DNA of 64,000 nt from Phytopseudomonas dryadis. Its GTDB lineage: Bacteria; Pseudomonadota; Gammaproteobacteria; Pseudomonadales; Pseudomonadaceae. A program made the position numbers and the translations under genes. Location: NCBI RefSeq assembly GCF_004327355.1, contig NZ_QJUM01000013.1:96738-160737 (forward strand), in the 5' to 3' direction. Shown here one piece after another: positions 27,178-40,037 of the stretch. The notes under the pieces are model-generated. The model made no database searches and had not been told where the DNA came from. It saw nothing but the letters and a program-made list of their open reading frames with translations. Every line of letters begins with the position of its first letter. Position 1 is the stretch's first letter.

Positions 27178-28302
27178 GTGCATAACGTCGTCATCAGCGG
27201 CACGGGCCTGTACACCCCGGCCAACAGCATTTCCAACGACGAGTTGGTGGCGTCTTTCAATGCCTTCGTCCAGCAGTTCAACGCCGACAACGCCGAAGCC
27301 ATCGCGCGTGGCGAGGTCGAGGCGTTGAGCGAATCGAACAGTGCCTTCATCGAGAAGGCCTCGGGCATCAAGAGCCGCTTCGTGATCGACAAGCAGGGCA
27401 TTCTCGACCCCCGGCGCATGGTGCCGTACATCCCCGAGCGCAGTAACGAGCAGTGGGGCATCCTCTGCGAAATGGCGGTGGGCGCCGCCGAGCAGGCCCT
27501 GGCCCGCGCCGGCAAGACGGCAGCCGATATCGACGGCGTCATCGTCGCCTGCTCCAACCTGCAGCGCGCCTATCCCGCGGTCGCCATCGAAGTGCAGGCG
27601 GCGCTGGGCATTCAGGGTTTCGGCTACGACATGAACGTGGCCTGCTCCTCGGCCACCTTCGGCATCCAGGCCGCGGTCAACAGCGTCCAGCTCGGCCAGG
27701 CCCGGGCGATCCTGATGGTCAACCCGGAAATCTGCACCGGCCACCTCAACTTCCGCGACCGCGACAGCCACTTCATCTTCGGCGACGCGGCCACGGCGGT
27801 GATCATCGAGCGCGCCGATCAGGCGAGCTCGGCGCAGCAGTTCGAGGTGGTCGGCACCAAGCTGCTGACCCAGTTCTCCAACAACATCCGCAACAACTTC
27901 GGCTTCCTCAACCGCGCGGCGCAAGACGGCAGCCAGGGCACGCGCGACAAGCTGTTCGTGCAGGAGGGGCGCAAGGTGTTCAGGGACGTCTGCCCGATGG
28001 TCGCCGAGCTGATCGCCAGCCACCTGCAGGAAAACGACCTGCAGGTCAGCGACATCAAGCGCTTCTGGCTGCACCAGGCCAACCTCAACATGAACCTGCT
28101 GATCGTGCGCAGACTGCTGGGCCGCGATGCCGAGCCCGACGAGGCGCCGGTGATCCTCGACACCTATGCCAATACCAGCTCCGCCGGCTCGGTGATCGCC
28201 CTGCACAAGCACCACGAAGACCTGCCCAGCGGCGCGCTGGGCGTGCTCAGCTCCTTTGGGGCGGGCTATTCGATCGGCAGCGTGATCCTGCGCAAGCGCT
28301 GA
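27178..28302 (+). CDS. Beta-ketoacyl-ACP synthase III-like protein (PA3286-type)
   Basis: A 374-residue thiolase-fold condensing enzyme. The catalytic triad of the FabH family is readable: Cys156 in MNVACSSATFG, His in FWLHQANLNMN and Asn in DTYANTSSAG. An insertion near residues 35-60 distinguishes it from housekeeping FabH. It resembles P. aeruginosa PA3286, which has been reported to draw medium-chain acyl-CoA from beta-oxidation into fatty acid synthesis; that role is transferred by recalled similarity, not shown here. GTG 27178 is the start, with AAGAGGAA upstream. Confidence 0.87.
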   Translation: MHNVVISGTGLYTPANSISNDELVASFNAFVQQFNADNAEAIARGEVEALSESNSAFIEKASGIKSRFVIDKQGILDPRRMVPYIPERSNEQWGILCEMAVGAAEQALARAGKTAADIDGVIVACSNLQRAYPAVAIEVQAALGIQGFGYDMNVACSSATFGIQAAVNSVQLGQARAILMVNPEICTGHLNFRDRDSHFIFGDAATAVIIERADQASSAQQFEVVGTKLLTQFSNNIRNNFGFLNRAAQDGSQGTRDKLFVQEGRKVFRDVCPMVAELIASHLQENDLQVSDIKRFWLHQANLNMNLLIVRRLLGRDAEPDEAPVILDTYANTSSAGSVIALHKHHEDLPSGALGVLSSFGAGYSIGSVILRKR

Positions 28303-28466
28303 AGCCTCGTCGTCCCCCTCGGCCGGTATGCCCTGTGTACCGGCCCATCCCCTGCGCCGCCGCGTTCGCGGCGCGCCTGCCTTTGCTGCCTCGCCGAACG
28401 GGCCCGGGTTGTCCGCTCGTGGAGGCGGCTGCCGGCTCTTATGAGTATCGGAAGTAAGAAAGTTCC

Positions 28467-28485
28467 CTTGTCATCAAATATTTAT
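28467..28485 (+). promoter_or_regulatory. Possible degenerate Pho box upstream of the porin gene
   Basis: CTTGTCATCAAATATTTAT contains one good PhoB half-site (TTGTCAT) followed by a weak second repeat in an AT-rich stretch, about 110 bp before the porin ATG. OprO/OprP porins are PhoB-controlled in P. aeruginosa. The second half-site is poor, so the call is tentative. Confidence 0.35.
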
Positions 28486-28592
28486 ATATCGGCAACCGCG
28501 CTGACATAAGCCGCCGCGAAGATTCCCCCAGCACGAACGAGCGCGAATGCTCGGGTGTTTTCAGCACTTATTGTCCAATAGGGGAATCTTCG

Positions 28593-29918
28593 ATGATCCG
28601 TAAGCACTTCGCCGGTTTCGCAGCCAGCGCCCTGGCTCTGGCCGTTTCCGCCCAGGCTTTCGCCGGCACCGTCACCACCGACGGCGCCGATATCGTGATC
28701 AAGACCAAGGGTGGCCTGGAAGTCGCGACGACCGACAAGGCCTTCGGTTTCAAGGTCGGCGGCCGTCTGCAGGCTGACTACAGTTCGTTCGATGGCATTT
28801 ATACCGACAATGGCAAAAGTGCCGATGCCGCCTACTTCCGCCGCGCCTTCCTGGAAATCTCCGGCGTGGCCTTCACCGACTGGGCCTACACCCTGAGCTA
28901 CGATTTCTCGCACAACTCCGGGAGTTCGGAAGACGGTTATTTCGACGAGGCTTCCATCGCCTACAACGGCTTCAAGCCGGTGTCGATCAAGGTCGGTCGC
29001 TTCGATCCCGAGTTCGGCCTGGAAAAAGCCACCAGCTCCAAGTGGGTGACCGCGCAAGAGCGCAACGCCTTCTATGACGTGATCGACTGGGCCAACGGCC
29101 ACCAGAACGGCATGGGCATCCAGGCCTCCAGCGCGATCGGCGATTCGCTGTACCTGTCGGGCGGCCTGTTCGCCAAGGACAGCAACGACGAAGACGGCGA
29201 AAGCAACAAGCAGGTCAACCTGCGTGGCGTGTTCGCGCCTCTGCACGATGCCGGCAACGTCCTTCACCTGGGCGCCAACTTCGCCCGCCGCGATGTCTCC
29301 GACTCGGTCGTCGACACCCGCTTCCGTAGCCGCCTGGGCATGCGCGGTGTCGAGACCTCCGGTGGCAACGACGCCGGCGCGAACGGCAACCGCGTGGTCT
29401 TCGCCGGCGCCAGCGGTACCGCTGCCGGCTCCTACGACAATGACACCGCCTGGGGCCTGGAAGCGGCCTGGGCCACCGGGCCTTTCTCGCTGCAAGGCGA
29501 ATACATGAAGCGCAAGCTGAAAGCCGACGATTCCGCCTTCCAGGACATCAAGGCCGACGGCTACTACGTTCAGGCCGCCTACACCCTGACCGGCGAGTCC
29601 CGTGGCTACAGGCTCGGCCGCTTCGACTCGATCAAGCCCGAGAACAAGCAGATCGGCGCCTGGGAAGTGTTCTACCGCTACGACAGCATCACCGTGGAAG
29701 ACGACAACCTGGTCACTGCCAGCGCCACGCGTGATGTCGGCGACCTGGAAGCCAAGGTGCACAACCTCGGCGTGAACTGGTACGTCAACGAAGCGGTCAA
29801 GCTCAGCGGCGTCTACGTCAAGGCCAGCACCGACAATGTCTACAACGCCGTGGGCGCCCTGCGCACCGGCGACGACAGTGGCGACGGCTTCGTGGTTCGT
29901 GCCCAGTACGCGTTCTGA
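28593..29918 (+). CDS. Phosphate-selective porin O/P family outer-membrane protein
   Basis: 441 residues with a signal peptide ([24 protein letters not shown]) and a barrel sequence ending in a terminal Phe (RAQYAF), the outer-membrane assembly signal. Family landmarks are [43 protein letters not shown] and [13 protein letters not shown]. OprP and OprO are trimeric channels for phosphate and pyrophosphate, but many family members serve other anions, and the selectivity-determining lysines cannot be assigned without alignment. Single gene with its own AT-rich promoter region and strong terminator. Confidence 0.92.
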   Translation: MIRKHFAGFAASALALAVSAQAFAGTVTTDGADIVIKTKGGLEVATTDKAFGFKVGGRLQADYSSFDGIYTDNGKSADAAYFRRAFLEISGVAFTDWAYTLSYDFSHNSGSSEDGYFDEASIAYNGFKPVSIKVGRFDPEFGLEKATSSKWVTAQERNAFYDVIDWANGHQNGMGIQASSAIGDSLYLSGGLFAKDSNDEDGESNKQVNLRGVFAPLHDAGNVLHLGANFARRDVSDSVVDTRFRSRLGMRGVETSGGNDAGANGNRVVFAGASGTAAGSYDNDTAWGLEAAWATGPFSLQGEYMKRKLKADDSAFQDIKADGYYVQAAYTLTGESRGYRLGRFDSIKPENKQIGAWEVFYRYDSITVEDDNLVTASATRDVGDLEAKVHNLGVNWYVNEAVKLSGVYVKASTDNVYNAVGALRTGDDSGDGFVVRAQYAF

Positions 29919-29961
29919 TCGTTCGGTGTTTCTCCAGTAGTACCGTTGCTCCTTACTTTCT

Positions 29962-29987
29962 GCCCCGCCCAGTGCGGGGCTTTTTTT
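29962..29987 (+). terminator. Intrinsic terminator of the porin gene
   Basis: Stem GCCCCGC/GCGGGGC with loop CCAGT (29962-29980) followed by seven T residues, 43 bp after the porin stop. Confidence 0.95.
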
Positions 29988-30042
29988 AGGCTATGTCCCG
30001 GTCATGTGTCGTGGGAATCGTAGAGACCGTCCTGATCCTTGT

Positions 30043-30124
30043 GTAGGAGCGTCGACCCCCGATGGTAGCCATCGCCCAACATCTGTGGTGTGACCAGCAA
30101 TCGCCCCGAGGTCGGGGCTCCTAC
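30043..30124. repeat. REP-like inverted repeat between porin and FemAB-like genes
   Basis: GTAGGAGCGTCGACCCC (30043-30059) pairs imperfectly with GTCGGGGCTCCTAC (30111-30124). The right side continues CAAGCGTGGCCAT, the module also present in the repeat at 8990-9080. The GTAGGAGC...GCTCCTAC ends are typical of Pseudomonas REP sequences. It accounts for the middle of the 367-bp gap 29919-30285; the remainder is the porin terminator and the promoter of the next gene. Confidence 0.75.
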
Positions 30125-30285
30125 AAGCGTGGCCATCTTCCGCGCTACATGAAAAATCGCTGCCGGTTATTTTTGTGGCCTGCCATCCCTGGCGGCCATC
30201 CTGCGGGCTGTGCCGTGGAAACGACACACAACCGTTCCCTGGGTTGGCGATATAGTGGGCACTGACCGCTACCCGGATACCTTCG

Positions 30286-31410
30286 ATGCCCGTCTACAGC
30301 CTGCACGCTCTCAACGACCTCGCCGCACCCGTCTGGGATGGCTTGCTGAGCGAGCCCCAGCCGTTTCTGCGCCATGCCTTTCTCAGTGCCCTGGAGGACA
30401 GTGGCAGCGTCGGTGGGCGCAGTGGTTGGCAGGCGGCGCATCAAGTGGCGCTGGGCGCGCAGGGCGAGCCGGTCGCCGCATTGCCGGCCTATGTCAAACG
30501 CCACTCCTATGGCGAGTACGTGTTCGACCACGGCTGGGCCGATGCCTGCCAGCGAGCCGGCATCGACTACTACCCCAAGCTGCTCGGCGCCATTCCCTTT
30601 TCCCCGGTGACCGGTCAGCGCCTGCTCGGCACGCCGCAGGCGGCCGGACAGATGCTCGATGAGGTCACCGCCACGCTCGCGCAGCAGGGGCTGTCCGGGC
30701 TGCACATCAATTTCACCGACGCGGCCGCCAATGCCTTGCTGCAGGGGCGGGAGGGCTGGTTGCAGCGCCTGGGTTGCCAGTTCCACTGGCACAACCGCGG
30801 CTACCGGGATTTTCAGGATTTCCTCGACGGCCTCAGTTCGCGCAAGCGCAAGCAGATGCGCAAGGAGCGTGAGCAGGTGGCGGGGCAGGGCATCGTCTTC
30901 GAGTGGCGCGAAGGCCAGCAGTTGAGCGAGGCCGAGTGGGATTTCGTCTACCTGTGCTACGCCAATACCTACCACGTGCGCGGCCAGTCGCCCTATCTGA
31001 CCCGGGCCTTCTTCAGCCTGCTGGCCGAGCGTATGCCCGAGGCCATTCGCGTGGTGCTGTCCCGGCAGGGGGCTCGGCCGGTGGCCATGGCCTTCAGCCT
31101 GATCGCTGCCGGCCGCCTGTATGGGCGCTACTGGGGCTGCCTGGCCGAATTCGACCGGCTGCATTTCGAGACCTGTTTCTATCAGGGCATGGAGCTGGCG
31201 ATCGCCCAGGGCCTGCAGCGTTTCGATGCCGGCGCCCAGGGCGAGCACAAACTGATACGCGGTTTCGAGCCGGTGATCACCCATTCCTGGCACTACCTGG
31301 TGCACGACGGGTTGCGGGCGGCGGTCGAGGCGTTTCTGCGCGAGGAACGCGAAGGGGTACTGGCGTACGCCCGGCAGGCGCGCGAGGCCCTGCCTTATCG
31401 GCAGGCCTGA
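30286..31410 (+). CDS. FemAB/GNAT-like protein (PF04339, peptidoglycan biosynthesis/recognition type)
   Basis: 374 residues of the DUF482 family: SEPQPFLRHAFLSALEDSGSVG, the VFDHGWADACQRAG segment, KLLGAIPFSPVTGQRLL, LSSRKRKQMRKER and a C-terminal GAQGEHKLIRGFEPV motif. The fold is a double GNAT/FemX-like acyltransferase, and the NFTD and HVRGQSPYLT segments are in the acyl-transfer domain. Function is not established; links to cell-envelope or lipid modification are suggested only by the fold. It stands alone, convergent with the DUF2790 gene. Confidence 0.85.
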   Translation: MPVYSLHALNDLAAPVWDGLLSEPQPFLRHAFLSALEDSGSVGGRSGWQAAHQVALGAQGEPVAALPAYVKRHSYGEYVFDHGWADACQRAGIDYYPKLLGAIPFSPVTGQRLLGTPQAAGQMLDEVTATLAQQGLSGLHINFTDAAANALLQGREGWLQRLGCQFHWHNRGYRDFQDFLDGLSSRKRKQMRKEREQVAGQGIVFEWREGQQLSEAEWDFVYLCYANTYHVRGQSPYLTRAFFSLLAERMPEAIRVVLSRQGARPVAMAFSLIAAGRLYGRYWGCLAEFDRLHFETCFYQGMELAIAQGLQRFDAGAQGEHKLIRGFEPVITHSWHYLVHDGLRAAVEAFLREEREGVLAYARQAREALPYRQA

Positions 31411-31427
31411 TGCGCTGGGCGGGTGGA

Positions 31428-31691
31428 TCAACCGTCGTTACGACCGCCCCATTCGAGGAAGCGCAACTTGTGGGTTTCACCCTGGCTGTCGGTGTAGACC
31501 ATGATCACCGGTACCACGCCGGTCTTGTCCGAGACGTCGGTGCGGAACAGCACTTTCTGCACATCGACCTTCATGCCGTAGTGGTAGTCCTCGACCGGCA
31601 GCCCGGCGCCGGGTTGGCGCGTGATGTCGGCGGCGAAAACGGCAGGTGCGAGGCTGGACAGTACAGCGGTTACAACGGATGCGATTTTCAT
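31428..31691 (-). CDS. DUF2790 small periplasmic protein
   Basis: 87 residues with a signal peptide (MKIASVVTAVLSSLAPAVFA) and the DUF2790 body: YHYGMKVDVQKVLFRTDVSD, GVVPVIMVYTDSQGETHKLRFLEWGGR. This small secreted family is common in Pseudomonas, with several paralogues per genome, and its function is unknown. ATG 31691 restores the signal peptide at the N-terminus; the frame extends upstream without one. Confidence 0.85.
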   Translation of the reverse strand: MKIASVVTAVLSSLAPAVFAADITRQPGAGLPVEDYHYGMKVDVQKVLFRTDVSDKTGVVPVIMVYTDSQGETHKLRFLEWGGRNDG

Positions 31692-31961
31692 GGAGTCGTC
31701 CTCAATGCAAGTTGAGGGTTCGCCCGCCCTGGAGCGCCGACGAACCCCGGCAAGCATCAAGCGAAACGCGCGGTGTCCATCGGCTGGTCGGGTTGGGACT
31801 CATCGGGGCTGCGGTTTGGCTTGGTACGACGCCATGGAACCAATAAAGCCGGGGCAGGTGAAATCGATGGCTTTTGTAGTCTTCATCAGTGCCAATGATG
31901 GATATTAGCAAGCTACCTATCTGAGTGTTCCCGGCGCGCCTGCCCGCGCCGGCGGGCCCGC

Positions 31962-33794
<1,833 letters not shown>

Positions 33795-33900
33795 GGGTGC
33801 AGTCTGCTCTGGCTGGTGAGCGGGAGGCGGGCTTCCCGGAGGGGTGGCAGGCGTGGCCTGTCAGGCGAGGCTCGAGGCGTAGCGGCGAGCGCGGCGCTCG

Positions 33901-33936
33901 CGGGTAATCCACAGGCTCTGGCCTGCGGGTTACCCG
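33901..33936. repeat. Long hairpin between ppiA and the ABC exporter gene
   Basis: CGGGTAATCCACAGGC (33901-33916) pairs with 33921-33936 at 14 of 16 positions around a TCTG loop. It lies 11 bp past the ppiA stop on its coding strand and has no T run, so it may stabilise or attenuate the transcript instead of being a classic terminator. Confidence 0.6.
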
Positions 33937-33947
33937 GGTGCAGGGTA

Positions 33948-34502
33948 TCAGAGGCGTTTGGCTTCAAGAATAAGAATCGGTTCCAGTGGCACGTTTTGCT
34001 GGCCGGCGCGGTTGGCGGTGCGCACCTGGGCGATCTTGTCGACCACGTCCATGCCCTTGAGCACCTTGCCGAACACGGCATAGCCGAAGTCGCGCGAGCC
34101 GTGGTCGAGGAAGGCGTTGTCGCTGTGGTTGATGAAGAACTGGCTGGTGGCCGAATCCCGCGCCTGGGTGCGTGCCATGGCCAGGGTGCCGCGTACGTTG
34201 TGCAGGCCGTTGTCGGCTTCGTTCCTGATCGGCGCCTCGGTCTGTTTCTGGCGCATGCTGGCATCGAAGCCGCCGCCCTGAATCATGAAGCCCGGGATCA
34301 CCCGGTGGAACTGGGTGTCCTTGTAGAAGCCGCTGTCGACGTAGGCGAGGAAGTTCCTGGTGCTGATCGGCGCGTTCTGCTCGTCGAGCTGGACTTCGAT
34401 GTCGCCCAGGCTGGTGGTCAGCAGCACGATCGGATTTTCCGCGGCCATGACCTGCACGGCGAACAGCAGCGAGCAGGCGGTGAGGGCAAGTTTTTTCAGC
34501 AT
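33948..34502 (-). CDS. ppiA: Periplasmic cyclophilin-type peptidyl-prolyl isomerase
   Basis: 184 residues: a signal peptide ([20 protein letters not shown]) and a complete cyclophilin domain with [35 protein letters not shown] (active-site Arg in FHRVI), [20 protein letters not shown] and [14 protein letters not shown]. Speeds proline isomerisation during envelope protein folding. Its start overlaps the 3' end of the alpha/beta hydrolase gene by 7 bp, so the two are cotranscribed. PpiA of E. coli is the closest named relative by size and location. Confidence 0.93.
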   Translation of the reverse strand: MLKKLALTACSLLFAVQVMAAENPIVLLTTSLGDIEVQLDEQNAPISTRNFLAYVDSGFYKDTQFHRVIPGFMIQGGGFDASMRQKQTEAPIRNEADNGLHNVRGTLAMARTQARDSATSQFFINHSDNAFLDHGSRDFGYAVFGKVLKGMDVVDKIAQVRTANRAGQQNVPLEPILILEAKRL

Positions 34503-35320
34503 GTGGACTGATCCTTGTTTGAGGTTGGGGCAGTCTTTTCGACTTCCCGGAGAAAGGCAAGCAGGCTGTGGTTGAAGCGTTCGGGTTGATCCAGCGGGGT
34601 GGCGTGTCGCGAATCCTCGATGACCAGCAGCCGCGCGTTGGGCAACTCGTCCACATAGGCCTGTTTCTGCGCCACCGGGGTGTAATCGTGGTCGGCGCTG
34701 ACGACCAGGGTTGGACAGGTGATGCGCGCCAGGCGTTCCCGTACGCCCCAGCCGATGATGGCGTCCAGGCTGGCCAGGTAGGCACGCTTGTCGTTGCGTG
34801 GCCAGCGTTCCTCGAGCTTGCGCCGCAGCTCGGCCTGTTCGGGCTTGGGGAACAGCAGGCGGGCCAGGGCCCTGGCGATGGTTTCCAGGCTCAGCAGGCG
34901 CGACAGCGTCCAGCGCCTGGCGATTTCCAGGTAGTCGCGCGGCTTGCGGGCCTTCACTTCCGGGCCGCTGTTGACGATGGTCAGGCTGTGCAGCAGGTGG
35001 GGCTGATCGACGCCGAGCTGGAAGCCGATCATGCCGCCCATGGAGATGCCCACCAGGTGCACGCGGGGCAGGCCGAGGTGCTCGAGCAGGGCGGCGGCAT
35101 CGCTGGCGAAGTCGGCGATGCGGTAGCGCTCCCGTGGTTTGTCGGAACGGCCATGGCCGCGCACGTCGAGGGCGATCACGCGGTGCCGGGCCGCCAGCTC
35201 GGGGATCTGGTATTCCCAGTCCAGGGTGCTCGAGCCCAGGCCATGGAGCAGCAGTACCGGCGTGCCGTGGCCATATTCCTCGTAGTGCAGTTGGCACCCG
35301 TCGTGATCGAAATAGGGCAT
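34496..35320 (-). CDS. Alpha/beta-fold hydrolase
   Basis: 274 residues with [10 protein letters not shown] (oxyanion loop), the nucleophile elbow [10 protein letters not shown], the acid in [10 protein letters not shown] and the catalytic His in [13 protein letters not shown]. It resembles 3-oxoadipate enol-lactonase/esterase types, but no aromatic catabolic genes are nearby, so the substrate is unknown. It lies between the LysR gene (12-bp gap) and ppiA (overlap), giving a three-gene leftward unit whose regulator may control it. Confidence 0.88.
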   Translation of the reverse strand: MPYFDHDGCQLHYEEYGHGTPVLLLHGLGSSTLDWEYQIPELAARHRVIALDVRGHGRSDKPRERYRIADFASDAAALLEHLGLPRVHLVGISMGGMIGFQLGVDQPHLLHSLTIVNSGPEVKARKPRDYLEIARRWTLSRLLSLETIARALARLLFPKPEQAELRRKLEERWPRNDKRAYLASLDAIIGWGVRERLARITCPTLVVSADHDYTPVAQKQAYVDELPNARLLVIEDSRHATPLDQPERFNHSLLAFLREVEKTAPTSNKDQSTC

Positions 35321-35332
35321 GGCGGATTCCTC

Positions 35333-36259
35333 TCAGGCGGGCGGCTGGAGCGCGGCGAGGTCGGCATCCAGGGGGGCGGCGTCGAAGCGCTGGATCAGCT
35401 CGGTGAGAATCTGCGTGGCCGGCCCCAGCGCCTTGTCCTTGCTGGCATAGAGGAAGAACACCGGGCTGCGGCTGCCGCCCTTGTCCAGGGGCAGGGGCTT
35501 GAGCAGGCCGTCCTTGAGTTCGCGCTCGATCATGTGCCGTGGCAGCCAGGCGAAGCCCAGGCCATTGCTGATGAAGGTGGCGGCGGTGGCCAGGCTGCCG
35601 ACCGTCCAGCGCTGCTCGGCGCCGAGCCAGCCGACGTCCCGGGGCTGCTGGCGGCCGGAGTCGCGGATGACCACCTGCATCTGGGTTTCCAGGTCCTGGA
35701 CATTCAATTGCCGCTGCATGCGGTGCAGGGCGTGATCGGGATGGGCCACGGCGACGAACTCCACCGGGCTCATTTCCGAGCCGAGAAAACCGGGAATGTT
35801 GTAGCCGCTGATGGCCAGGTCGGCGATGCCTTCCTTGAGCACCTCTTCGACGCCCGAGAGGACTTCCTCGCGCAGGCGTACACGGCAGCCGCGGCTCTGC
35901 GGCATGAAGGCGGTGAGGGCGCGTACCAGGCGGGTATTGGGGTAGGCGGCATCCACCACCAGGCGCACCTCGGCTTCCCAGCCCTGTTCCATGTGCTGGG
36001 CCAGTTCCTCGAGCTGGCTGGCCTGCTTGACCAGTTGCCGGGAGCGCCGCAGCAGCACGTCGCCAGCTTCGGTGAGCACCGCCTTGCGTCCCTCGATGCG
36101 CAGCAGCGGCACGCCCAGTTGCTCCTGCATGCGCGCCACCGTATAGCTGATCGACGATTGCGAGCGGTGCAGAACCTCGGCCGCCTGGGCGAAGCCGCCA
36201 TGATCGACCACGGCCTGCAGGGTGCGCCATTGATCGAGGGTTACACGTGGGGCCTTCAT
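35333..36259 (-). CDS. LysR-family transcriptional regulator
   Basis: 308 residues: N-terminal winged HTH ([47 protein letters not shown]) and a type-2 periplasmic-binding-like effector domain from about residue 95. It is first in the leftward unit with the hydrolase and ppiA and divergent from the small secreted protein at 36340, with an 80-bp shared upstream region. The target could be either neighbour. The inducer is unknown. Confidence 0.92.
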   Translation of the reverse strand: MKAPRVTLDQWRTLQAVVDHGGFAQAAEVLHRSQSSISYTVARMQEQLGVPLLRIEGRKAVLTEAGDVLLRRSRQLVKQASQLEELAQHMEQGWEAEVRLVVDAAYPNTRLVRALTAFMPQSRGCRVRLREEVLSGVEEVLKEGIADLAISGYNIPGFLGSEMSPVEFVAVAHPDHALHRMQRQLNVQDLETQMQVVIRDSGRQQPRDVGWLGAEQRWTVGSLATAATFISNGLGFAWLPRHMIERELKDGLLKPLPLDKGGSRSPVFFLYASKDKALGPATQILTELIQRFDAAPLDADLAALQPPA

Positions 36260-36339
36260 AGCATCTCCTGTCGAAGCCGGCCGCGTGCACGGGAAGCGGA
36301 ACTGGCCCTAAACTGGCAGCCCATCATTGGAGACTGCCC

Positions 36340-36729
36340 ATGAAAAAATGGCCGCAAGCAATCGTTGACGTCGCTGGCGACGGCCCCACGGCTGGCCGCC
36401 AGGGATGGCGGGCCGGGAAAAGACTCTGCTGCGTGCTGGCCACCTTGCTGCCGTTGACGGCCCAGGCCTATCCCATCGAACTGGAGAAACAGCTCAACGG
36501 CGCCGAAGTCTCGGCCAGCACCCAGGAAATCGACCACAACATGGCCGCGGTGTTGCTGCACAACTACGGTGAGACCGCGGCCGACTGCAAGGCGGTGTTG
36601 CGCAATGGTCCCGAGGCGCCGCGCACGCGCAGCGTGAAACTGGCGGCAGGGCAGAACGGCAACCTGACCGTCAGGTTCGCGCGCAGCATCATTCGCCTGC
36701 GCGTGCAGCTGACCTGTACGCCACAGTGA
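36340..36729 (+). CDS. Small secreted conserved Pseudomonas protein
   Basis: 129 residues. The N-terminus (first 42 residues) contains a hydrophobic export segment LCCVLATLLPLTAQA. The mature part reads YPIELEKQLNGAEVSASTQEIDHNMAAVLLHNYG, with FRNGPEAPRTR-like and FARSIIRLRVQLTCTP blocks conserved in the genus, and two cysteines that may form a disulfide. As I recall, relatives are sometimes labelled 3-phosphoglycerate kinase, which the sequence does not support. The long positively charged leader before the hydrophobic segment is unusual; the start has GGAGA upstream. Confidence 0.7.
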   Translation: MKKWPQAIVDVAGDGPTAGRQGWRAGKRLCCVLATLLPLTAQAYPIELEKQLNGAEVSASTQEIDHNMAAVLLHNYGETAADCKAVLRNGPEAPRTRSVKLAAGQNGNLTVRFARSIIRLRVQLTCTPQ

Positions 36730-37062
36730 CGGTCCTTCCTGGCTGCCGGGCAGCCTAGTGCTGGCCGGTCCATAAATCAATATAGCCGATATTTAGCGGC
36801 GGATATCTGCGCTTTTTTATCGAATCCTGCGTTCCTGGTCTGGCTTCCATGGCTATTTCAACGCCTCGTTCGATGGCGTGGGGCATGTCTCGGGTACGGG
36901 TGAGCGAAGCGGTTTGCCTGACTGGCGATGAATCGTTATGGTGCGCCGCCTGCGCGCGCAGCGGCATCGGCGTGCCTGTCCGCGCCGCATCGGGACCGGG
37001 GGCGCGGCGGGCTGATAGCCTGAGCGTTGCCCGCACGCCAAATGATCCATTCGAGGTGCACG
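36730..37062. other. 333-bp gap, no gene seen
   Basis: No frame gives a credible protein. A short AT-rich patch (about 36770-36825, with ATCAATATAGCCGATATTTA) is the only compositional feature. The promoter of the rarD-like gene probably lies near the right end. Confidence 0.5.
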
Positions 37063-37968
37063 ATGACGCTTTCCGGACGTGGTGTGGTGCTGTCGATCAG
37101 CGCCTCGATCCTGTTCGCCCTGATTCCCGGTTATGTGCAGATGCTGGCGCCGCTGGATGGCCTGCAGGTGTTCGCCCAGCGCGTGCTGTGGTCGATCCCG
37201 GCGGTACTGTTGCTGGTGACCCTGCTGCGTCAGTGGCCGGTGCTGCGTGGCGTCTTGCAGCGCCTGCGCCGCGAGCCCCTGCTGCTGGCGGCCTTGCCGC
37301 TGTCGGCGCTGCTCATCGGGGTGCAGTGGCTGCTGTTCGTCTGGGCGCCGCTGGCCGGGCGCATGCTCGATGCCACCCTGGGTTATTTCCTGTTGCCGCT
37401 GTTGATGGTGCTGGTGGGGCGGCTGTTCTATGGCGAGCGCCTGCGCCCGCTGCAGAAGCTGGCCGTGGCCTGTGCCTTCGCCGGTGTGCTGCACGAGGTA
37501 TGGCGCATCCAGGCGTTTTCCTGGGTGACCCTGGCTACCGCCCTGGGCTATCCGCCTTATTTCATGCTGCGCCGCTGGATGCGGCTGGACGCCTTGTCCG
37601 GGTTGATCCTGGAGATGTTGCTGCTGGCACCGCTGGCGCTCTGGGTGATCGTGCACTGGGCGCCGGCGGGCGCTTTCGGCCAGGCGCCGCAGTTGTGGTG
37701 GCTGCTGCCGGGGATGGCACTGCTCGGCGCCATCGCCCTGGCGGCGATGATGGCCTCGACGCGGCTGTTGCCACTGGGGCTGTTCGGCATTCTCAGCTAC
37801 GTGGAGCCGGTGCTGCTGTTTCTGGTCAGCCTGGTGTTCCTCGGCGAGCGTTTCGATAGCGGTCAATGGCTGACCTACCTGCCGATCTGGCTGGCGGTGT
37901 CGCTGGTCGGTTGGGACAGTGCCCGGCTGTTGCTCAAGCAGTGGCGGGTCGCGCGCCCGGGCGGCTGA
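37063..37968 (+). CDS. rarD: RarD-like EamA-family transporter
   Basis: 301 residues with about ten transmembrane helices in two EamA repeats. The RarD pattern is visible as GVVLSISASILFALIPGYVQML, QRVLWSIPAVLLLV and ILSYVEPVLLFLVSLVFLGERF. RarD relatives are predicted drug/metabolite transporters with undefined substrates. ATG 37063 is used, with GAGGT upstream; the frame opens at 37027 without a better site. P. aeruginosa has several RarD paralogues, so the symbol marks the family only. Confidence 0.75.
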   Translation: MTLSGRGVVLSISASILFALIPGYVQMLAPLDGLQVFAQRVLWSIPAVLLLVTLLRQWPVLRGVLQRLRREPLLLAALPLSALLIGVQWLLFVWAPLAGRMLDATLGYFLLPLLMVLVGRLFYGERLRPLQKLAVACAFAGVLHEVWRIQAFSWVTLATALGYPPYFMLRRWMRLDALSGLILEMLLLAPLALWVIVHWAPAGAFGQAPQLWWLLPGMALLGAIALAAMMASTRLLPLGLFGILSYVEPVLLFLVSLVFLGERFDSGQWLTYLPIWLAVSLVGWDSARLLLKQWRVARPGG

Positions 37969-38068
37969 TCAGCCCAGCGTGCGCCGGCCCCGCGAGAAAG
38001 CATTCGGCCCCGGAGCGCGAACACGGTAGGCTATACGGCTGATTTTCCGTTTTCATCGAGGTTGCCCC

Positions 38069-39418
<1,350 letters not shown>

Positions 39419-39488
39419 GCGCCTGCCCGGACACCAGTGTCGCATGGTCGATGTGCCCGAGGCGGCGAACGGGGGCAATTGAGCTGCA

Positions 39489-39622
39489 AGCCACAAGCCA
39501 CAAGCTACAAGATAGAAGCAAGAGCGATAGAGCGCTCCGAACCACTTTTAACTTGAAGCTTGAAGCTTATGGCTGCTATGGCCTTTGAGCGGCGACTCAG
39601 CCCGTTCGCTCGGATACGACAT
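39489..39622. repeat. CAAGC hairpin element with conserved 48-bp tail
   Basis: The left arm 39489-39512 (AGCCACAAGCCACAAGCTAC...) pairs with ACTTGAAGCTTGAAGCTTAT... at 39551-39574, about 19 of 24 positions. It is followed directly by a 48-bp module (39575-39622) that matches 21673-21720 at 40 of 48. This is the clearest join of the hairpin motif and tail and sits in the 222-bp gap before the next leftward gene. Confidence 0.75.
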
Positions 39623-39640
39623 TTGATCCGTGATGTGGCC

Positions 39641-39931
39641 CTAGTCCATCTGTTCTTCGACTTCGCCGCCGGCCTCTTCCAGCTCGCGCAGGCGCTGGTC
39701 GTAGGCATCGCAATCGTTGCCCAGTTCATCGGACCGGGTCTGCGGGTCGAGATCCTTGAGTTCCTCGCGCAGCGCGGCCGCCCGTTCCGGATCGCGCTGG
39801 GTGATTTCGGCAACCTTGGCGGCCAGTTGCTCGGCTTTCGCCGTGGCTTCCTCGGGGGTACAGGCCTGAGCCGAGCCATGGGCGCAGAGCGCCAGTGCCA
39901 GGACGAAGAGCGGAATCAGTGGCTGGGTCAT
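39641..39931 (-). CDS. Small secreted acidic hypothetical protein
   Basis: 96 residues: a signal peptide (MTQPLIPLFVLALALCAHGSAQA) followed by CTPEEATAKAEQLAAKVAEITQ and a charged helical body ending EEAGGEVEEQMD. Two cysteines remain in the mature part and could pair. ATG 39931 is used with GAGGA seven bases upstream; a TTG lies two codons earlier. Function unknown; such helical periplasmic proteins are common in the genus. Confidence 0.7.
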   Translation of the reverse strand: MTQPLIPLFVLALALCAHGSAQACTPEEATAKAEQLAAKVAEITQRDPERAAALREELKDLDPQTRSDELGNDCDAYDQRLRELEEAGGEVEEQMD

Positions 39932-40037
39932 GATCAAATCCTCACAGTCGGCATGGATATGCCTGTGCGGTTGATCGCCGCGGGTCGCACGAAGTTCAGG
40001 CTTTAGGGCGTGTGGGCCGTTGTGCGGTCGACGTGCC

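Noticed and set aside
36340..36729. Phosphoglycerate kinase (a label I recall for homologues)
   Set aside because: The 129-residue secreted protein has no kinase motif and is far too short.
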